64,000 bases of DNA from Methylobacter sp. (GTDB lineage Bacteria; Pseudomonadota; Gammaproteobacteria; Methylococcales; Methylomonadaceae), in assembly GCA_004299305.1 (NCBI GenBank), contig SCPZ01000037.1, forward strand, positions 1-64,000, given 5' to 3'. Below, in pieces: positions 7,875-17,046 of the stretch. A model generated the notes under the pieces. That model did not search any database, was not told the origin of the DNA, and saw nothing but the letters and a program-made list of their open reading frames with translations. Made by a program: the position numbers and the translations under genes. The stretch's first letter is position 1. The number at the start of each line of letters is the position of its first letter.

Positions 7875-9974
7875 CTATGTACGTCGTCCGACAGTTGAAA
7901 CCACTTTGATCTGATGATCAGGGGGTATTTCATTATATGCCAAGACATGTAAACCTGGAATGGAATGGCGAACGAATCGGGCCAACCAAGGGCGGATATA
8001 AGAAGAAACCAGCAATACCGCCGTTTGTCCTTCCATTTCCATTTTTTGCATACTTTCCTGTAATGATGTATGCATTTGTTCTGCCAACCCCGGTTCAATA
8101 CCGACACCGCTTTCACCAGCCGTTTGCAAAGATTTATGCAACAACTGTTCCAAGTCATGATCCAGCGTAATAACCGGCAATTCATCCTGCATCCCACTGA
8201 TTTCATGGATAATTAATCGTCCCAATGCCGCTCGTACCGCCGAGGTCAAGATGTCGGGATCTTGACTCCTGAGCCCGTACTCCGCCAAAGTTTCGACTAT
8301 GCTGCGCATATCCCGAATCGGCACATGCTCTTGCAGCAGATTTTGCAGCACCTTGACCACCACCCCCAACGGCAATGTTTTCGGCACCAAATCTTCGACC
8401 AGCTTAGGCGCAGTCTTAGACAAGTTATCGAGCATTTTATGCGCTTCTTCATAACCGAATAATTCATGAGCATGAGATTGCAAAAGATGACTCAAATGGG
8501 TCGCCACCACTGTGCCCGGATCAACTACGGTATAGCCCAAGGTTTGCGCATAATCTTTCTGGCTGGGCTCTATCCACACAGCATCCAGGCCAAAGGCGGG
8601 GTCCTGGCACGCTTTGCCCTTCAAGGTGCCGAAAACACGTCCCGGATTAATCGCCATTTCCATATCCGGCATAATGTCGGCTTCGCCTACCGTCACGCCC
8701 ATCAGTGAAATTCGGTAGGTCGTCGGACTTAAATCGAGGTTATCCCGAATATGCACCGACGGAATTAAAAAACCCAACTCTTGAGACAATTTTTTCCGCA
8801 CGCCTTTGATACGCACCATCAATTGCCCGCCCTGGTTCTTGTCCACCAAAGGAATCAGCCGGTATCCCACCTCCAGGCCTACAACATCAACCGGCATTAC
8901 ATCATCCCAGCCTAACTCTTTGGATTCGGGAACTGCCAGGTTTTGAGCCTGATCCTGCGGATACTCGACGGCAACCAGCGCCACTTCTTTATGCCGCTTC
9001 TCAATTAAATAGGCGGAACCGCCTAAAACCAGCGACAGCAAGATAAAGACCATATTCGGCATCCCGGGAATAACACCCAGCGCCCCGACCACCACCGCAG
9101 TAACCGTCAACGCTTTGGGATTTGCAAATAGCTGGGCTGAGACCTGTTGCCCGATATTTTCGCTCGTGCTGCCCACCTTGGTGACAACTAGCGCGGAGGC
9201 TACCGACAGTAATAACGAAGGAATTTGAGCGACTAAACCATCACCGATGGATAACAATACATAAATCTTTCCGGCATCGGCAAAACTCAAATCGTGCTGA
9301 ATAACACCGATGGCCAAACCGCCCAGCATGTTTACGAATAAAATAATAATCCCGGCAATCGCATCGCCCCGGACAAATTTGCTCGCACCGTCCATAGAGC
9401 CGTAAAAATCCGCTTCGGTAGCCACTTCGGCGCGCCGCTCACGCGCTTGGTCCTGGGTAAGCAATCCTGCATTCAAATCCGCATCAATGGCCATCTGCTT
9501 GCCCGGCATCGCATCCAGGGTAAACCTCGCCCCGACTTCGGCAATCCGCCCGGCGCCTTTGGTAACGACCATGAAATTAATGATCACGAGTATCGCAAAA
9601 ACCACTAGGCCCACAGCGAAGTTGCCGCCGATAACAAAAGCGCCGAAGGCCTCAATAACCTTACCGGCCGCATCGCCGCCCTTATGCCCTTCGATTAATA
9701 CGACACGCGTCGAAGCTACGTTCAGCGCCAAGCGTAATATAGTCGCCAGCAGGATGACGGTCGGGAACGATGCAAATTCCAACGGTTTAAGCGTATAAAC
9801 AACGACCAGCAGGATGATTAACGAGAAGGCAATATTAAACGTAAACAGCAGATCGAGTGCGAAGGCCGGCAACGGCAATATCAACATGGATAAAACCATG
9901 ACGATAACTAAGGGGGCGCCCAGTTCGGCTTTACCCAGTATCGATAACGCTGCTTTTAATTTGGTAAAATCCAT
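7875..9974 (-). CDS. flhA: Flagellar export gate protein FlhA
   Basis: This 699-residue core component of the flagellar type III export gate has an N-terminal half of about eight membrane helices (residues about 20-320). The conserved cytoplasmic FHIPEP-type loop follows helix 4 (VVTKGAGRIAEVGARFTLDA, DADLNAGLLTQDQARERR). The C-terminal cytosolic domain that docks chaperone-substrate complexes starts near residue 330. Full length for the family. The ATG at 9974 lies three bases after the flhB stop, and flhF begins 16 bases after its stop. Confidence 0.96.
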   Translation of the reverse strand: MDFTKLKAALSILGKAELGAPLVIVMVLSMLILPLPAFALDLLFTFNIAFSLIILLVVVYTLKPLEFASFPTVILLATILRLALNVASTRVVLIEGHKGGDAAGKVIEAFGAFVIGGNFAVGLVVFAILVIINFMVVTKGAGRIAEVGARFTLDAMPGKQMAIDADLNAGLLTQDQARERRAEVATEADFYGSMDGASKFVRGDAIAGIIILFVNMLGGLAIGVIQHDLSFADAGKIYVLLSIGDGLVAQIPSLLLSVASALVVTKVGSTSENIGQQVSAQLFANPKALTVTAVVVGALGVIPGMPNMVFILLSLVLGGSAYLIEKRHKEVALVAVEYPQDQAQNLAVPESKELGWDDVMPVDVVGLEVGYRLIPLVDKNQGGQLMVRIKGVRKKLSQELGFLIPSVHIRDNLDLSPTTYRISLMGVTVGEADIMPDMEMAINPGRVFGTLKGKACQDPAFGLDAVWIEPSQKDYAQTLGYTVVDPGTVVATHLSHLLQSHAHELFGYEEAHKMLDNLSKTAPKLVEDLVPKTLPLGVVVKVLQNLLQEHVPIRDMRSIVETLAEYGLRSQDPDILTSAVRAALGRLIIHEISGMQDELPVITLDHDLEQLLHKSLQTAGESGVGIEPGLAEQMHTSLQESMQKMEMEGQTAVLLVSSYIRPWLARFVRHSIPGLHVLAYNEIPPDHQIKVVSTVGRRT

Positions 9975-9977
9975 ACC

Positions 9978-11108
9978 CTAATCCCGTTTAAATTCATCAG
10001 GCACGTTAATATCTCCCGGCGGCAATGGTGCGCTCCAGTCATTTTTTTGCGCCGCTTTTAGCTGATAAACATAGGCAAGTATTTGAGCGACGGCCAAATA
10101 AAGCCCCTGCGGTATCTCTCTATCTATCTCGGTCGAATAATACAAGGCCCGAGCTAAAGGCGGGGACGCCACCAGCGGCACATCGGCACCTATCGCTACA
10201 TTACGGATTTGGGCGGCTATCAAGTCGACGCCCTTGGCGACCAGTGTCGGCGCGCTATTTGAGTTCTGGTCATAGCGTAAGGCCACCGCATAATGACTGG
10301 GATTGGTAACAACGACATCGGCTTTCGGCACTTCCGCCATCATACGATTTTGCGCCATATCCATTTGCATCCGGCGTTGCCGACCCTTCACCTCGGGACT
10401 GCCCTCGGATTCTTTATGTTCATCCTTGATTTCCTGTAAGGTCATTTTCAGTTTTTTATTGTGATCCCACAGCTGATAAGGCACATCAATCATCGCAATC
10501 ACTACCAGCGACGCGCTGAGCAGTAAAAAGCACATGCCGATGATGTTCAGCGCATGGAAAATCGACTGCTCCGGCTCTTCGACGCCCAAGCCAAGCAACT
10601 CACTGATATAGGATTTGTACAATGCAACTGCGACAGCAAAAACCAATAAGATTTTCAGCAATGCCTTGAGCATTTCGACCAAGCCCCGCATCGCAAACAA
10701 CCGGGGTATGCCCTTAATGGGATCCATTTTCTCAAACTTAGGCGCAATAGCTTCCCAGCTGAATATCCAGCCGCCCATTGAGATGGGCGCAATAATCGCG
10801 ACAACAACCATCAGCGCAAGAAACGGCGCAATCAACACAAGACCGTCAATCATCACCTGCTTAAAATGTAGCGTGATACTGGCTGGATCAAAAATGGTTT
10901 CACGGCTTAATTGAAACTCAGCCTTCATCATTTCCAACAAGCCCCTACCGATTCCCCCGCCCTGCATCAATAACAACGCTGCACTGATTATCATCATCGC
11001 AAAGGTATTAAGTTCCCTGGAACGGGCAATCTGGCCTTTTTTCTTAGCGTCTTCTAAACGCTTGCCGGTGGGTTCTTCGGTTTTTTCTTGATCTGAATCT
11101 TCAGCCAT
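9978..11108 (-). CDS. flhB: Flagellar export switch protein FlhB
   Basis: This 376-residue type III export protein switches substrate class after autocleavage. The N-terminus (SDQEKTEEPTGKRLEDAKKKGQIARSREL) is the classic FlhB signature, followed by four membrane helices and the cytosolic domain. The autocleavage motif, normally NPTH, reads NPSH at residues 269-272; the asparagine and proline are intact. Three-base spacings on both sides place it firmly between fliR and flhA. Confidence 0.96.
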   Translation of the reverse strand: MAEDSDQEKTEEPTGKRLEDAKKKGQIARSRELNTFAMMIISAALLLMQGGGIGRGLLEMMKAEFQLSRETIFDPASITLHFKQVMIDGLVLIAPFLALMVVVAIIAPISMGGWIFSWEAIAPKFEKMDPIKGIPRLFAMRGLVEMLKALLKILLVFAVAVALYKSYISELLGLGVEEPEQSIFHALNIIGMCFLLLSASLVVIAMIDVPYQLWDHNKKLKMTLQEIKDEHKESEGSPEVKGRQRRMQMDMAQNRMMAEVPKADVVVTNPSHYAVALRYDQNSNSAPTLVAKGVDLIAAQIRNVAIGADVPLVASPPLARALYYSTEIDREIPQGLYLAVAQILAYVYQLKAAQKNDWSAPLPPGDINVPDEFKRD

Positions 11109-11111
11109 AAT

Positions 11112-11885
11112 CTACAGTCGCAGCAATTGCCCAATAAAATCATAGGCGTCCGTTAACATGCCGGAAAATTGATCCAATAGGTCAGGTAATGTTTTCCAAA
11201 CCAACATCAAGCCGAGCATCAAGGTTACCGGGAATCCCACCGAAAAAATTTGTAATTGCGGAGCCGCCCTGGACGCCACCCCAAAAATGACGTTAACCAA
11301 CAACAAACTGGCAACAACCGGCATAGCCAACAATAAACCGCCGCCAAACATCCGGCTGCTCCACTCAAGAATTGACCAGATGCCCGCCTTATCAATGCCG
11401 TCAAGCCCAATGGGCAAGGTTCTAAAACTATCCACCAGCATTTGTATCAACAATAAGTGTCCATCCAAACCGATAAAAAGCAAGGTAGTCGTCACCGTAT
11501 AGAGCTGCGCAACCACCGGCACCTGCTGCCCGTTTTGCGGATCAACCATCGTCGAAAAACCCAAGCCCATACTTAATGCGATTGCTTGTCCGGCAAAAAC
11601 GACCACAGCAAAAACCAGCTGTAAAATAAAGCCCGTGGTTAAGCCGATCATAATCTGCGTAATAGACATCATAAATCCGGTATAACTAAATACCTCAACG
11701 GGCGGTAAAGGGGGGATTAAAGGCATGACAACCAGCGTTATCACCACAGAAAGAATCAACCTGACTCGAGGCGGCACGGCTTGAATGCTAAACAGCGGCA
11801 CGGATACAAACATTGCACTAATGCGCATTAACGGCCATATAAATAATGCAACCTGGTTAAGAATCTGCTGTTCGGTAAAGTTCAA
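11112..11885 (-). CDS. fliR: Flagellar export gate protein FliR
   Basis: This 257-residue polytopic membrane protein forms the export gate with FliP and FliQ. About six hydrophobic segments, the early pattern LFIWPLMRISAMFVSVPLF and the QNGQQVPVVAQLYTVTTTLLF loop are typical. It sits between fliQ and flhB with three-base gaps, the canonical order. Confidence 0.94.
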   Translation of the reverse strand: MNFTEQQILNQVALFIWPLMRISAMFVSVPLFSIQAVPPRVRLILSVVITLVVMPLIPPLPPVEVFSYTGFMMSITQIMIGLTTGFILQLVFAVVVFAGQAIALSMGLGFSTMVDPQNGQQVPVVAQLYTVTTTLLFIGLDGHLLLIQMLVDSFRTLPIGLDGIDKAGIWSILEWSSRMFGGGLLLAMPVVASLLLVNVIFGVASRAAPQLQIFSVGFPVTLMLGLMLVWKTLPDLLDQFSGMLTDAYDFIGQLLRL

Positions 11886-11888
11886 GGC

Positions 11889-12158
11889 TCAACCAATTAA
11901 ATGCGGAATATCCCTGACCAAGCCCTGAAAATAATCCAGGAACATTTGCAGCATCGCCGGGCCCATAATCATCAACACAACCCCTATAACGATGACCTTG
12001 GGCACAAAGGTCAAGGTCGCCTCATTGATCTGGGTGGCCGCCTGGAACATCGCGATAACCAGGCCTACCGCCAAAGACGGCAGCAGCACCGGCGCAGTCA
12101 GCTTGATTGCCACAATCATCGCTTCCTGTCCAACCATATAAATAGTTTCCGGAACCAT
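11889..12158 (-). CDS. fliQ: Flagellar export gate protein FliQ
   Basis: This 89-residue protein has two membrane helices (AIKLTAPVLLPSLAVGLVIAM and a C-terminal segment around VIGVVLMIMGPAML) joined by the conserved QAATQINEATLTFVPK loop. It is a small subunit of the FliPQR gate. It lies 19 bases after fliP and three before fliR. Confidence 0.94.
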   Translation of the reverse strand: MVPETIYMVGQEAMIVAIKLTAPVLLPSLAVGLVIAMFQAATQINEATLTFVPKVIVIGVVLMIMGPAMLQMFLDYFQGLVRDIPHLIG

Positions 12159-12177
12159 AATTCACCTTGAGTCGCTG

Positions 12178-12930
12178 TCAACTAACATAAAAACTTGCCG
12201 CCAACATTTCCATGATCAAAGACCAGCCATCGGCGAGTACAAACAACATTATTTTAAAGGGCAAGGAAATAATCATCGGTGACAACATCATCATACCCAT
12301 GGACATCAGTACGCTGGCAACCACCAAATCGATGATCAAAAAAGGCAGGAAAATCAGGAAGCCTATTTGAAATGCCGTTTTCAACTCACTGGTCACAAAA
12401 GCCGGCAATAATAACGAAAACGGCACATTTTCGGCAGACTCCAACTCGGCCTTGCCGGAAATCCTGATAAATAATTCCAGGTCAGACTCCCTGGTTTGTT
12501 TTAGCATAAATTGCCTGAACGGCTCGGAAGCCTTTTCAATGGCGGCATTAGCATCGATTTTCTCTTCCAGGTAGGGCTGGACAGCTTCCGCATTCACCCT
12601 GTCAAAAACCGGCATCATAATGAAAATAGTCAAAAACATCGACAAACCCAATAACACCTGATTACTGGGCGCCTGCCCGGTACCTAAAGCGGTTCGCAAC
12701 AAACTGAGAACAATCATGATCCGGGTGAATGATGTCATGGTCAACAACAACGCCGGCAACACCGTTAACAGGGTCATTAACGCCAGGATCTGGATTGTTA
12801 CCGAGTAAGTCTGGGCGCCTTGTTTACCCGCAGTCACGGTGACCGCTTCAATCCCGGCAGCGGCGTAAGCCGGTATTTCAACCAACCAAAAAGCAATGCC
12901 TATTATCAGTAACAAAATACCCTTAACCAT
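12178..12930 (-). CDS. fliP: Flagellar export gate protein FliP
   Basis: This 250-residue FliP has a cleavable-looking signal ([19 protein letters not shown]), membrane segments around [20 protein letters not shown] and the conserved [20 protein letters not shown]. It forms the core of the flagellar export channel. Its start overlaps the fliO stop by eight bases. Confidence 0.95.
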   Translation of the reverse strand: MVKGILLLIIGIAFWLVEIPAYAAAGIEAVTVTAGKQGAQTYSVTIQILALMTLLTVLPALLLTMTSFTRIMIVLSLLRTALGTGQAPSNQVLLGLSMFLTIFIMMPVFDRVNAEAVQPYLEEKIDANAAIEKASEPFRQFMLKQTRESDLELFIRISGKAELESAENVPFSLLLPAFVTSELKTAFQIGFLIFLPFLIIDLVVASVLMSMGMMMLSPMIISLPFKIMLFVLADGWSLIMEMLAASFYVS

Positions 12931-13360
12931 TAGTCCGCCCCGTCATTACTTGCTTCAACTTAAGCGCGAATCTTGAGTCTATCGCCATGGACGGCGGCTC
13001 ATTCCCGCCCAAACAATCATCCCCCTCCAACACATGCAGGGTATCTATGCGTCCCGGCGTCACACCCAGGATAAGCTGTTTTTTTCCGACTTGGAGCAAA
13101 ACGATTTTTTCCCGCATCCCTAACGACAGTCCCCCGACCACACGCATTTTCTCTGTGCCGTCGGCAGTCATTCCGCTTAACTTACGCATTCCCCAGACAC
13201 AGAGAAAAAAAATAGCCAAGACTATCAGTAGCCCAATACTCCAATGGAGCATATCCACGGAAGAAACCGTCCTGACTGTCTGTTTTGGAATATCGGCAGC
13301 CGACAAGCAGGCAGGAAAGCACCCAAACAATAACCACGCGACAACTATTTTTCCAGACAT
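12923..13360 (-). CDS. fliO: Flagellar export assembly protein FliO
   Basis: This 145-residue protein has a signal-like N-terminus ([18 protein letters not shown]), one membrane helix (about 38-60, [19 protein letters not shown]) and a short cytosolic domain with [20 protein letters not shown]. FliO is the chaperone-like scaffold for FliP assembly and is poorly conserved, so the call leans on position between fliN and fliP plus the LGxREK...VxxGxxxxLLG pattern. Confidence 0.9.
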   Translation of the reverse strand: MSGKIVVAWLLFGCFPACLSAADIPKQTVRTVSSVDMLHWSIGLLIVLAIFFLCVWGMRKLSGMTADGTEKMRVVGGLSLGMREKIVLLQVGKKQLILGVTPGRIDTLHVLEGDDCLGGNEPPSMAIDSRFALKLKQVMTGRTNG

Positions 13361-13740
13361 TAGGCCAATCTTTTAACCCGTTCCGACGGACTTATGACAT
13401 CGGTTAAACGAATGCCGAATTTATCATTGATCACCACTACTTCACCGTGCGCAATCAGTGTGCCGTTTACCAACACATCAAGCGGCTCCCCGGCAAAACG
13501 CTCCAGCTCAACAACCGAACCTTGGTTTAACTGCAAAAGATTCCTGATGTTAATCTGCGTCCGGCCAATCTCCATAGAAATAGTAACGGGAACATCCAAA
13601 ATAACGTCAAGATTAACCTCATCACTTGCATTTAAAGTCGATCTTTTATCATCATCCTGATTATTAAATTCCTGGAATGCCGCAGCCTCAAAATCATCGA
13701 CTTCTTCTCCATCCTCAGGTTCATTTGGATATTCGCTCAT
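13360..13740 (-). CDS. fliN: Flagellar motor switch protein FliN
   Basis: This C-ring protein has an acidic, poorly conserved N-terminus (about 45 residues) followed by a SpoA domain (LDVILDVPVTISMEIGRTQI, VDLERFAGEPLDVLVNG-like stretch, VINDKFGIRLTDVISPSERV). It assembles with FliM and FliG into the motor switch and binds export chaperone FliH. I chose the ATG at 13740 (MSEYPNEPEDGEE); an ATG at 13752 is also possible. About 100 bases without a gene separate it from fliM. Its stop overlaps fliO by one base. Confidence 0.94.
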   Translation of the reverse strand: MSEYPNEPEDGEEVDDFEAAAFQEFNNQDDDKRSTLNASDEVNLDVILDVPVTISMEIGRTQINIRNLLQLNQGSVVELERFAGEPLDVLVNGTLIAHGEVVVINDKFGIRLTDVISPSERVKRLA

Positions 13741-13836
13741 CTTATTTCCCAACTTAATATCGTTATAATCAAATTTCGGCCCCTGACCCTTCTGCCATGG
13801 TCATGATTAAAGGCATTGCCTTAGAGACAGCCCGAT

Positions 13837-14832
13837 TCAAGGCCTTACCTTATCAATAATCTGTATTGCATAATTACCATCGGATATGCCGACCTTACCT
13901 TCAAACACCGGAATTCCTTCCGCTTTAAGGATGACCGTTTCCGGCATATCGATAGGTATGACATCGCCTTTCTTTAAACGCATAACGTCTCTTATGGTCA
14001 TATTTTTTTCCGCCAACAGACTGTTTACGTTCACTTTCGCCCTCATTACTTCGCTACGCAACGAAGCCTGCCAACTGTTGTCGACTTCGCCGGTATCACT
14101 ACTGATGGCATCCAATAACTCACGGATAGGCTCAAGCATCGCATAGGGCATAGCAATATTGACATCGCCGCCCCCGCCTTCCAGTTCAACATGAATAGTA
14201 GAAATCACAATGATTTCTCCGGGCCCGATAATATTGGCAAAGCGTGGATTGATTTCCGCCCCGACATATTCAAAATCGAGCTCCATAACCGGCCGCCAAG
14301 CTTCCTTTAAATCCTTAAAAATCATCTCAATGATGATCCGAACCACGCGCATTTCGGTCGCCGTGAACTCCCTTCCTTCAGTTTGGTTATAAAATTGTCC
14401 GGCGCCGCCAAAAAAATTGTCTACCACTGTGAAAACCAAGCGCGGATCGATGACGATCAACGCCCTGCCACGCAAGGGATTAAATCGAACAATCGTTAAA
14501 TTAGTAGGGACCAGCAGACCTTGAATATATTCGGAGAACTTTTGAACCTGGATGCCCGATATGAAAATTTCCGCCGAACGACGCAGGAAATTGAATAAGG
14601 AAATACGGATAAACCTGGCAAATCGTTCATTAACCATTTCCAGGGTCGGCATACGACCGCGAACAATCCTTTCCTGACTGGCAAAGTCGTACTCCCTGAC
14701 CATGCCTTTCTCATAGAAGTCCTCGGAACCTGATTCAGAATAAAATTCGGTCTCCTCTTCTGTATCAATGTCTCCTTCGGTTACACCGTTTAGCAGCGCA
14801 TCGATTTCTGCCTGCGAGAGTAGATCACTCAT
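13837..14832 (-). CDS. fliM: Flagellar motor switch protein FliM
   Basis: This 331-residue switch protein starts with the CheY-binding peptide (LLSQAEIDALLNG, residues 4-16). The CheC-like middle domain (LEMVNERFARFIRISLFNFL) and a C-terminal SpoA domain (LKKGDVIPIDMPETVILKAE) follow. The presence of the CheY-binding helix implies chemotactic control, although no che gene is in this window. It starts one base after the fliL stop. Confidence 0.96.
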   Translation of the reverse strand: MSDLLSQAEIDALLNGVTEGDIDTEEETEFYSESGSEDFYEKGMVREYDFASQERIVRGRMPTLEMVNERFARFIRISLFNFLRRSAEIFISGIQVQKFSEYIQGLLVPTNLTIVRFNPLRGRALIVIDPRLVFTVVDNFFGGAGQFYNQTEGREFTATEMRVVRIIIEMIFKDLKEAWRPVMELDFEYVGAEINPRFANIIGPGEIIVISTIHVELEGGGGDVNIAMPYAMLEPIRELLDAISSDTGEVDNSWQASLRSEVMRAKVNVNSLLAEKNMTIRDVMRLKKGDVIPIDMPETVILKAEGIPVFEGKVGISDGNYAIQIIDKVRP

Positions 14833-14833
14833 G

Positions 14834-15322
14834 TTATTGCATTACAAATGAAGTAAAAAATATATTTTCCACATAACCGTGCGCGGCCATTTTTTTTACA
14901 ACGGCGATCACACTGTCCAATATGGCTTTACGTAACATTTCCTTGCCTTCGCGGGTGATTAACACACTGCTATCCTGCGCTCCAACTAACATTAATAGGT
15001 TATTTTGTATCATGGGTTCATTTTTTTTCAAAACTGCAATAGTTTCAGCGCCTTCAACCAAGATAGAGACTGTAATCCGCCCATGTTGGACTGGCGAACC
15101 CTGGGGAAAATCGACGACAAGAGGTTTACTCATATCAAAGTAAAGCTTTTCTACAGGAATTTCCGGCTCCTCAACAGGCTGGCTCTGAGATACCTCTCCT
15201 TTCATAAGGAAAAAAGTGGCCCCTCCGCCGGCTGCCAATAAAACCACTGCTGCGACAATCATAATAATAAGTGTTTTAGCGGATTTCTTGCCTTCTCCGC
15301 CTTCTTGATTACGTTCAGCCAT
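14834..15322 (-). CDS. fliL: Flagellar basal-body-associated protein FliL
   Basis: This 162-residue inner-membrane protein has a short Lys/Glu-rich cytosolic tail, one membrane helix (about 18-40, TLIIMIVAAVVLLAAGGGAT) and a periplasmic domain (KPLVVDFPQGSPVQHGRITV ...). FliL surrounds and stabilises the stator. It is the first gene of the long minus-strand flagellar operon, 34 bases behind a sigma-54-like promoter. Confidence 0.93.
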   Translation of the reverse strand: MAERNQEGGEGKKSAKTLIIMIVAAVVLLAAGGGATFFLMKGEVSQSQPVEEPEIPVEKLYFDMSKPLVVDFPQGSPVQHGRITVSILVEGAETIAVLKKNEPMIQNNLLMLVGAQDSSVLITREGKEMLRKAILDSVIAVVKKMAAHGYVENIFFTSFVMQ

Positions 15323-15355
15323 GCTGTAAACCCTTTAGTTTTTAATCAGTAAATA

Positions 15356-15371
15356 AGCAATTTAAAGGCCG
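15356..15371 (-). promoter_or_regulatory. Candidate sigma-54 promoter for the fliL operon
   Basis: On the minus strand the sequence CGGCCTTTAAATTGCT carries GGC and TTGCT with the invariant GG-(10)-GC spacing of the -24/-12 elements. The predicted start point would be about 20 bases upstream of fliL. Polar flagellar class II/III operons in Pseudomonas and Vibrio are sigma-54-dependent (FleQ/FlrC), which fits. The -24 half departs from consensus after GGC. Confidence 0.5.
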
Positions 15372-16115
15372 TAAAATAATAACACATGCATAAACAATCA
15401 GTTTTATTACAACTACACTCGACACGGGCACGGATTGCGGTTTTGGCCAGCCCTCTCCCTTCGGGACGACTGCACGGATGCAGGAGGTAGAGCACCAACA
15501 GTAGGCGCTTTAGGCGACGCAGGAGCAGTTGCCGAGAGGGCTGAGGGGATTCAAAAAAGCGCAATTCATGACCGCTTGCAGTATATACACCACTTAAACC
15601 TGTAAATAACACGGCCAATCAGCTGAATACCAGCATTGAGCCGCATCAGAAACCTAAATCATACAAGAAAAAAGATCCTTTTAAAAGAATAAGATAGGAA
15701 TGCTTGTAAATGTTAATAATTAACTGAGCGCAGTGTAAATTATAAATCTCGAATAGTTAAGCAAACAAACACAGCCCAAGAACTGCAACCTTAAAAAATG
15801 AAGATGCCACAAAACCGACATCCTCCCTTATGAAAGCAATTAAATTTGTAACTACCCACCCTATACTAATGCTAACTTCTGTCATATTCAAAGCTTCCGC
15901 TCCTTACCTACATCCATGTAGGCAAAGCCGGCTTTGAACTCCTATAGCACATTTTTCTGGAGTCCAAAGCTGGCTTTGGACAATAAGAATCGGCTTTGCG
16001 GTTAAAAAAGGGGAATTTTCCTACCACAACCAATCCTCCACGATGAAATACTCTTGACGGCTATGTACCTGTACAATTTCCCATCAAAGCAACATTCTTT
16101 CCCTGGAAAATAAAC
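15372..16115. other. Gene-free region between the flagellar operon and the REC-Hpt gene
   Basis: No convincing gene in about 740 bases. It contains a palindromic element at 15446-15550, an AT-rich stretch (15640-15890), and two small palindromes: one around CCTACATCCATGTAGG near 15906 and one around GTCCAAAGCTGGCTTTGGAC near 15962. Confidence 0.6.
15446..15550. repeat. Long palindromic intergenic element
   Basis: The arms CAGCCCTCTC (15448) and GAGAGGGCTG (15534) bracket about 85 bases that include further short complementary stretches (GACGACTGC and GCAGTTG). It looks like a dispersed bacterial interspersed element, with no coding content. Confidence 0.5.
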
Positions 16116-16883
16116 ATGCCCTTAAAAACCAAACAACATGGACAATTTATTGTCTTAATGGCTGGCGATATCGATATTAACCCTTCATCATTAATAGACC
16201 GCCATATTATTGTCGCCGCCCACTACAATGATATTTTAATGCACATTGAAACAACTCGATTCGACCTAATACTGCTGGACTTGACTGTAGACCATTCGGC
16301 TGACCGATCACGACACTTCCGCCATCCCTGGCAGTCGGATTTTATCGCGCGTATTAAAGACCCTCTGGGTATAAACAATACAACCCCGGTCATTGCCATC
16401 ATTAATCCGGCAGAAAACGCCCAGAGCGAGCAACAGTATACGATGGAGTTTGATGATAGCCTGATTAAACCCATAACAGAAGAACGACTTAATGAGATAC
16501 TGGATCGTTGGCAAACCAAGACCTCGGCTTTAGGCTATATTCAAATACTCCTGAGTAAAACAAAGAATAACCAGGGTCTTACTTTGACTATTTTTGAAAA
16601 GTTGTTCGAAGAACTACCCTCGCAAATCATCGACATCAAAAATGCATTGGACAACAAACAATACGATCTTGCCAAAGAAATTACCCACAAACTGAATGGT
16701 TCGGTGAGTTTTTGTGGGCTGCTGGATATTCAACAACCGGCAAGCGCCCTGGAAAGTTGCCTGATAAGCAACAATTATATAAACACAAACCAGCACTTTT
16801 TGACGCTGCAACAATGCATCTTAAATTTTATGCGTCATCAAAAGTTCATTCTAACCAGCCTTGGCAAAGATAAACGGGAGTGA
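16116..16883 (+). CDS. Receiver-like plus Hpt phosphotransfer protein
   Basis: This 255-residue two-domain signalling protein has an N-terminal half that resembles a response-regulator receiver domain, with the phospho-acceptor region FDLILLDLT near residue 53 and the conserved lysine in DDSLIKPI near 113. The acidic pair normally found near the N-terminus is weak, so activity is uncertain. The C-terminal half (about 145-245) is an Hpt domain with the phospho-histidine in THKLNGSVSFCGL. A 27-bp repeat module at 16311-16337 encodes RHFRHPWQS just after beta-3, where a receiver would have a short loop. It is divergent from the flagellar operon, so a motility or regulatory role is possible but unproven. 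Confidence 0.75.
   Translation: MPLKTKQHGQFIVLMAGDIDINPSSLIDRHIIVAAHYNDILMHIETTRFDLILLDLTVDHSADRSRHFRHPWQSDFIARIKDPLGINNTTPVIAIINPAENAQSEQQYTMEFDDSLIKPITEERLNEILDRWQTKTSALGYIQILLSKTKNNQGLTLTIFEKLFEELPSQIIDIKNALDNKQYDLAKEITHKLNGSVSFCGLLDIQQPASALESCLISNNYINTNQHFLTLQQCILNFMRHQKFILTSLGKDKRE
16311..16337 (-). repeat. 27-bp coding-embedded repeat module (copy C, inverted)
   Basis: The reverse complement begins CGACTGCCAGGGATGG and ends GGAAGTGTCG, differing by one base from flhF copy B and by two from copy A. It lies inside the receiver-like domain of the REC-Hpt gene, in the opposite orientation relative to coding and in another reading frame. Confidence 0.75.
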
Positions 16884-17046
16884 TTTTTGCGTATTTTAGA
16901 AAAGGTTTGCAAAAATATTGACGCGCACAGCACTCAATTAAAATCAAAATATACCCGATCAGGAACAGGCGGCGCTGCCATGGGCGCAATCAAAAAGACA
17001 GCGTATGTCCAAGCAAACAAAACCTATAAACCGACTTTAACAAACT

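Noticed and set aside
7868..8206. 112-codon frame within flhA
   Set aside because: It lies in another frame of the conserved flhA coding region.
15346..15618. 90-codon minus-strand frame upstream of fliL
   Set aside because: It runs through the palindromic element at 15446 and the putative sigma-54 promoter; composition is repeat-like.
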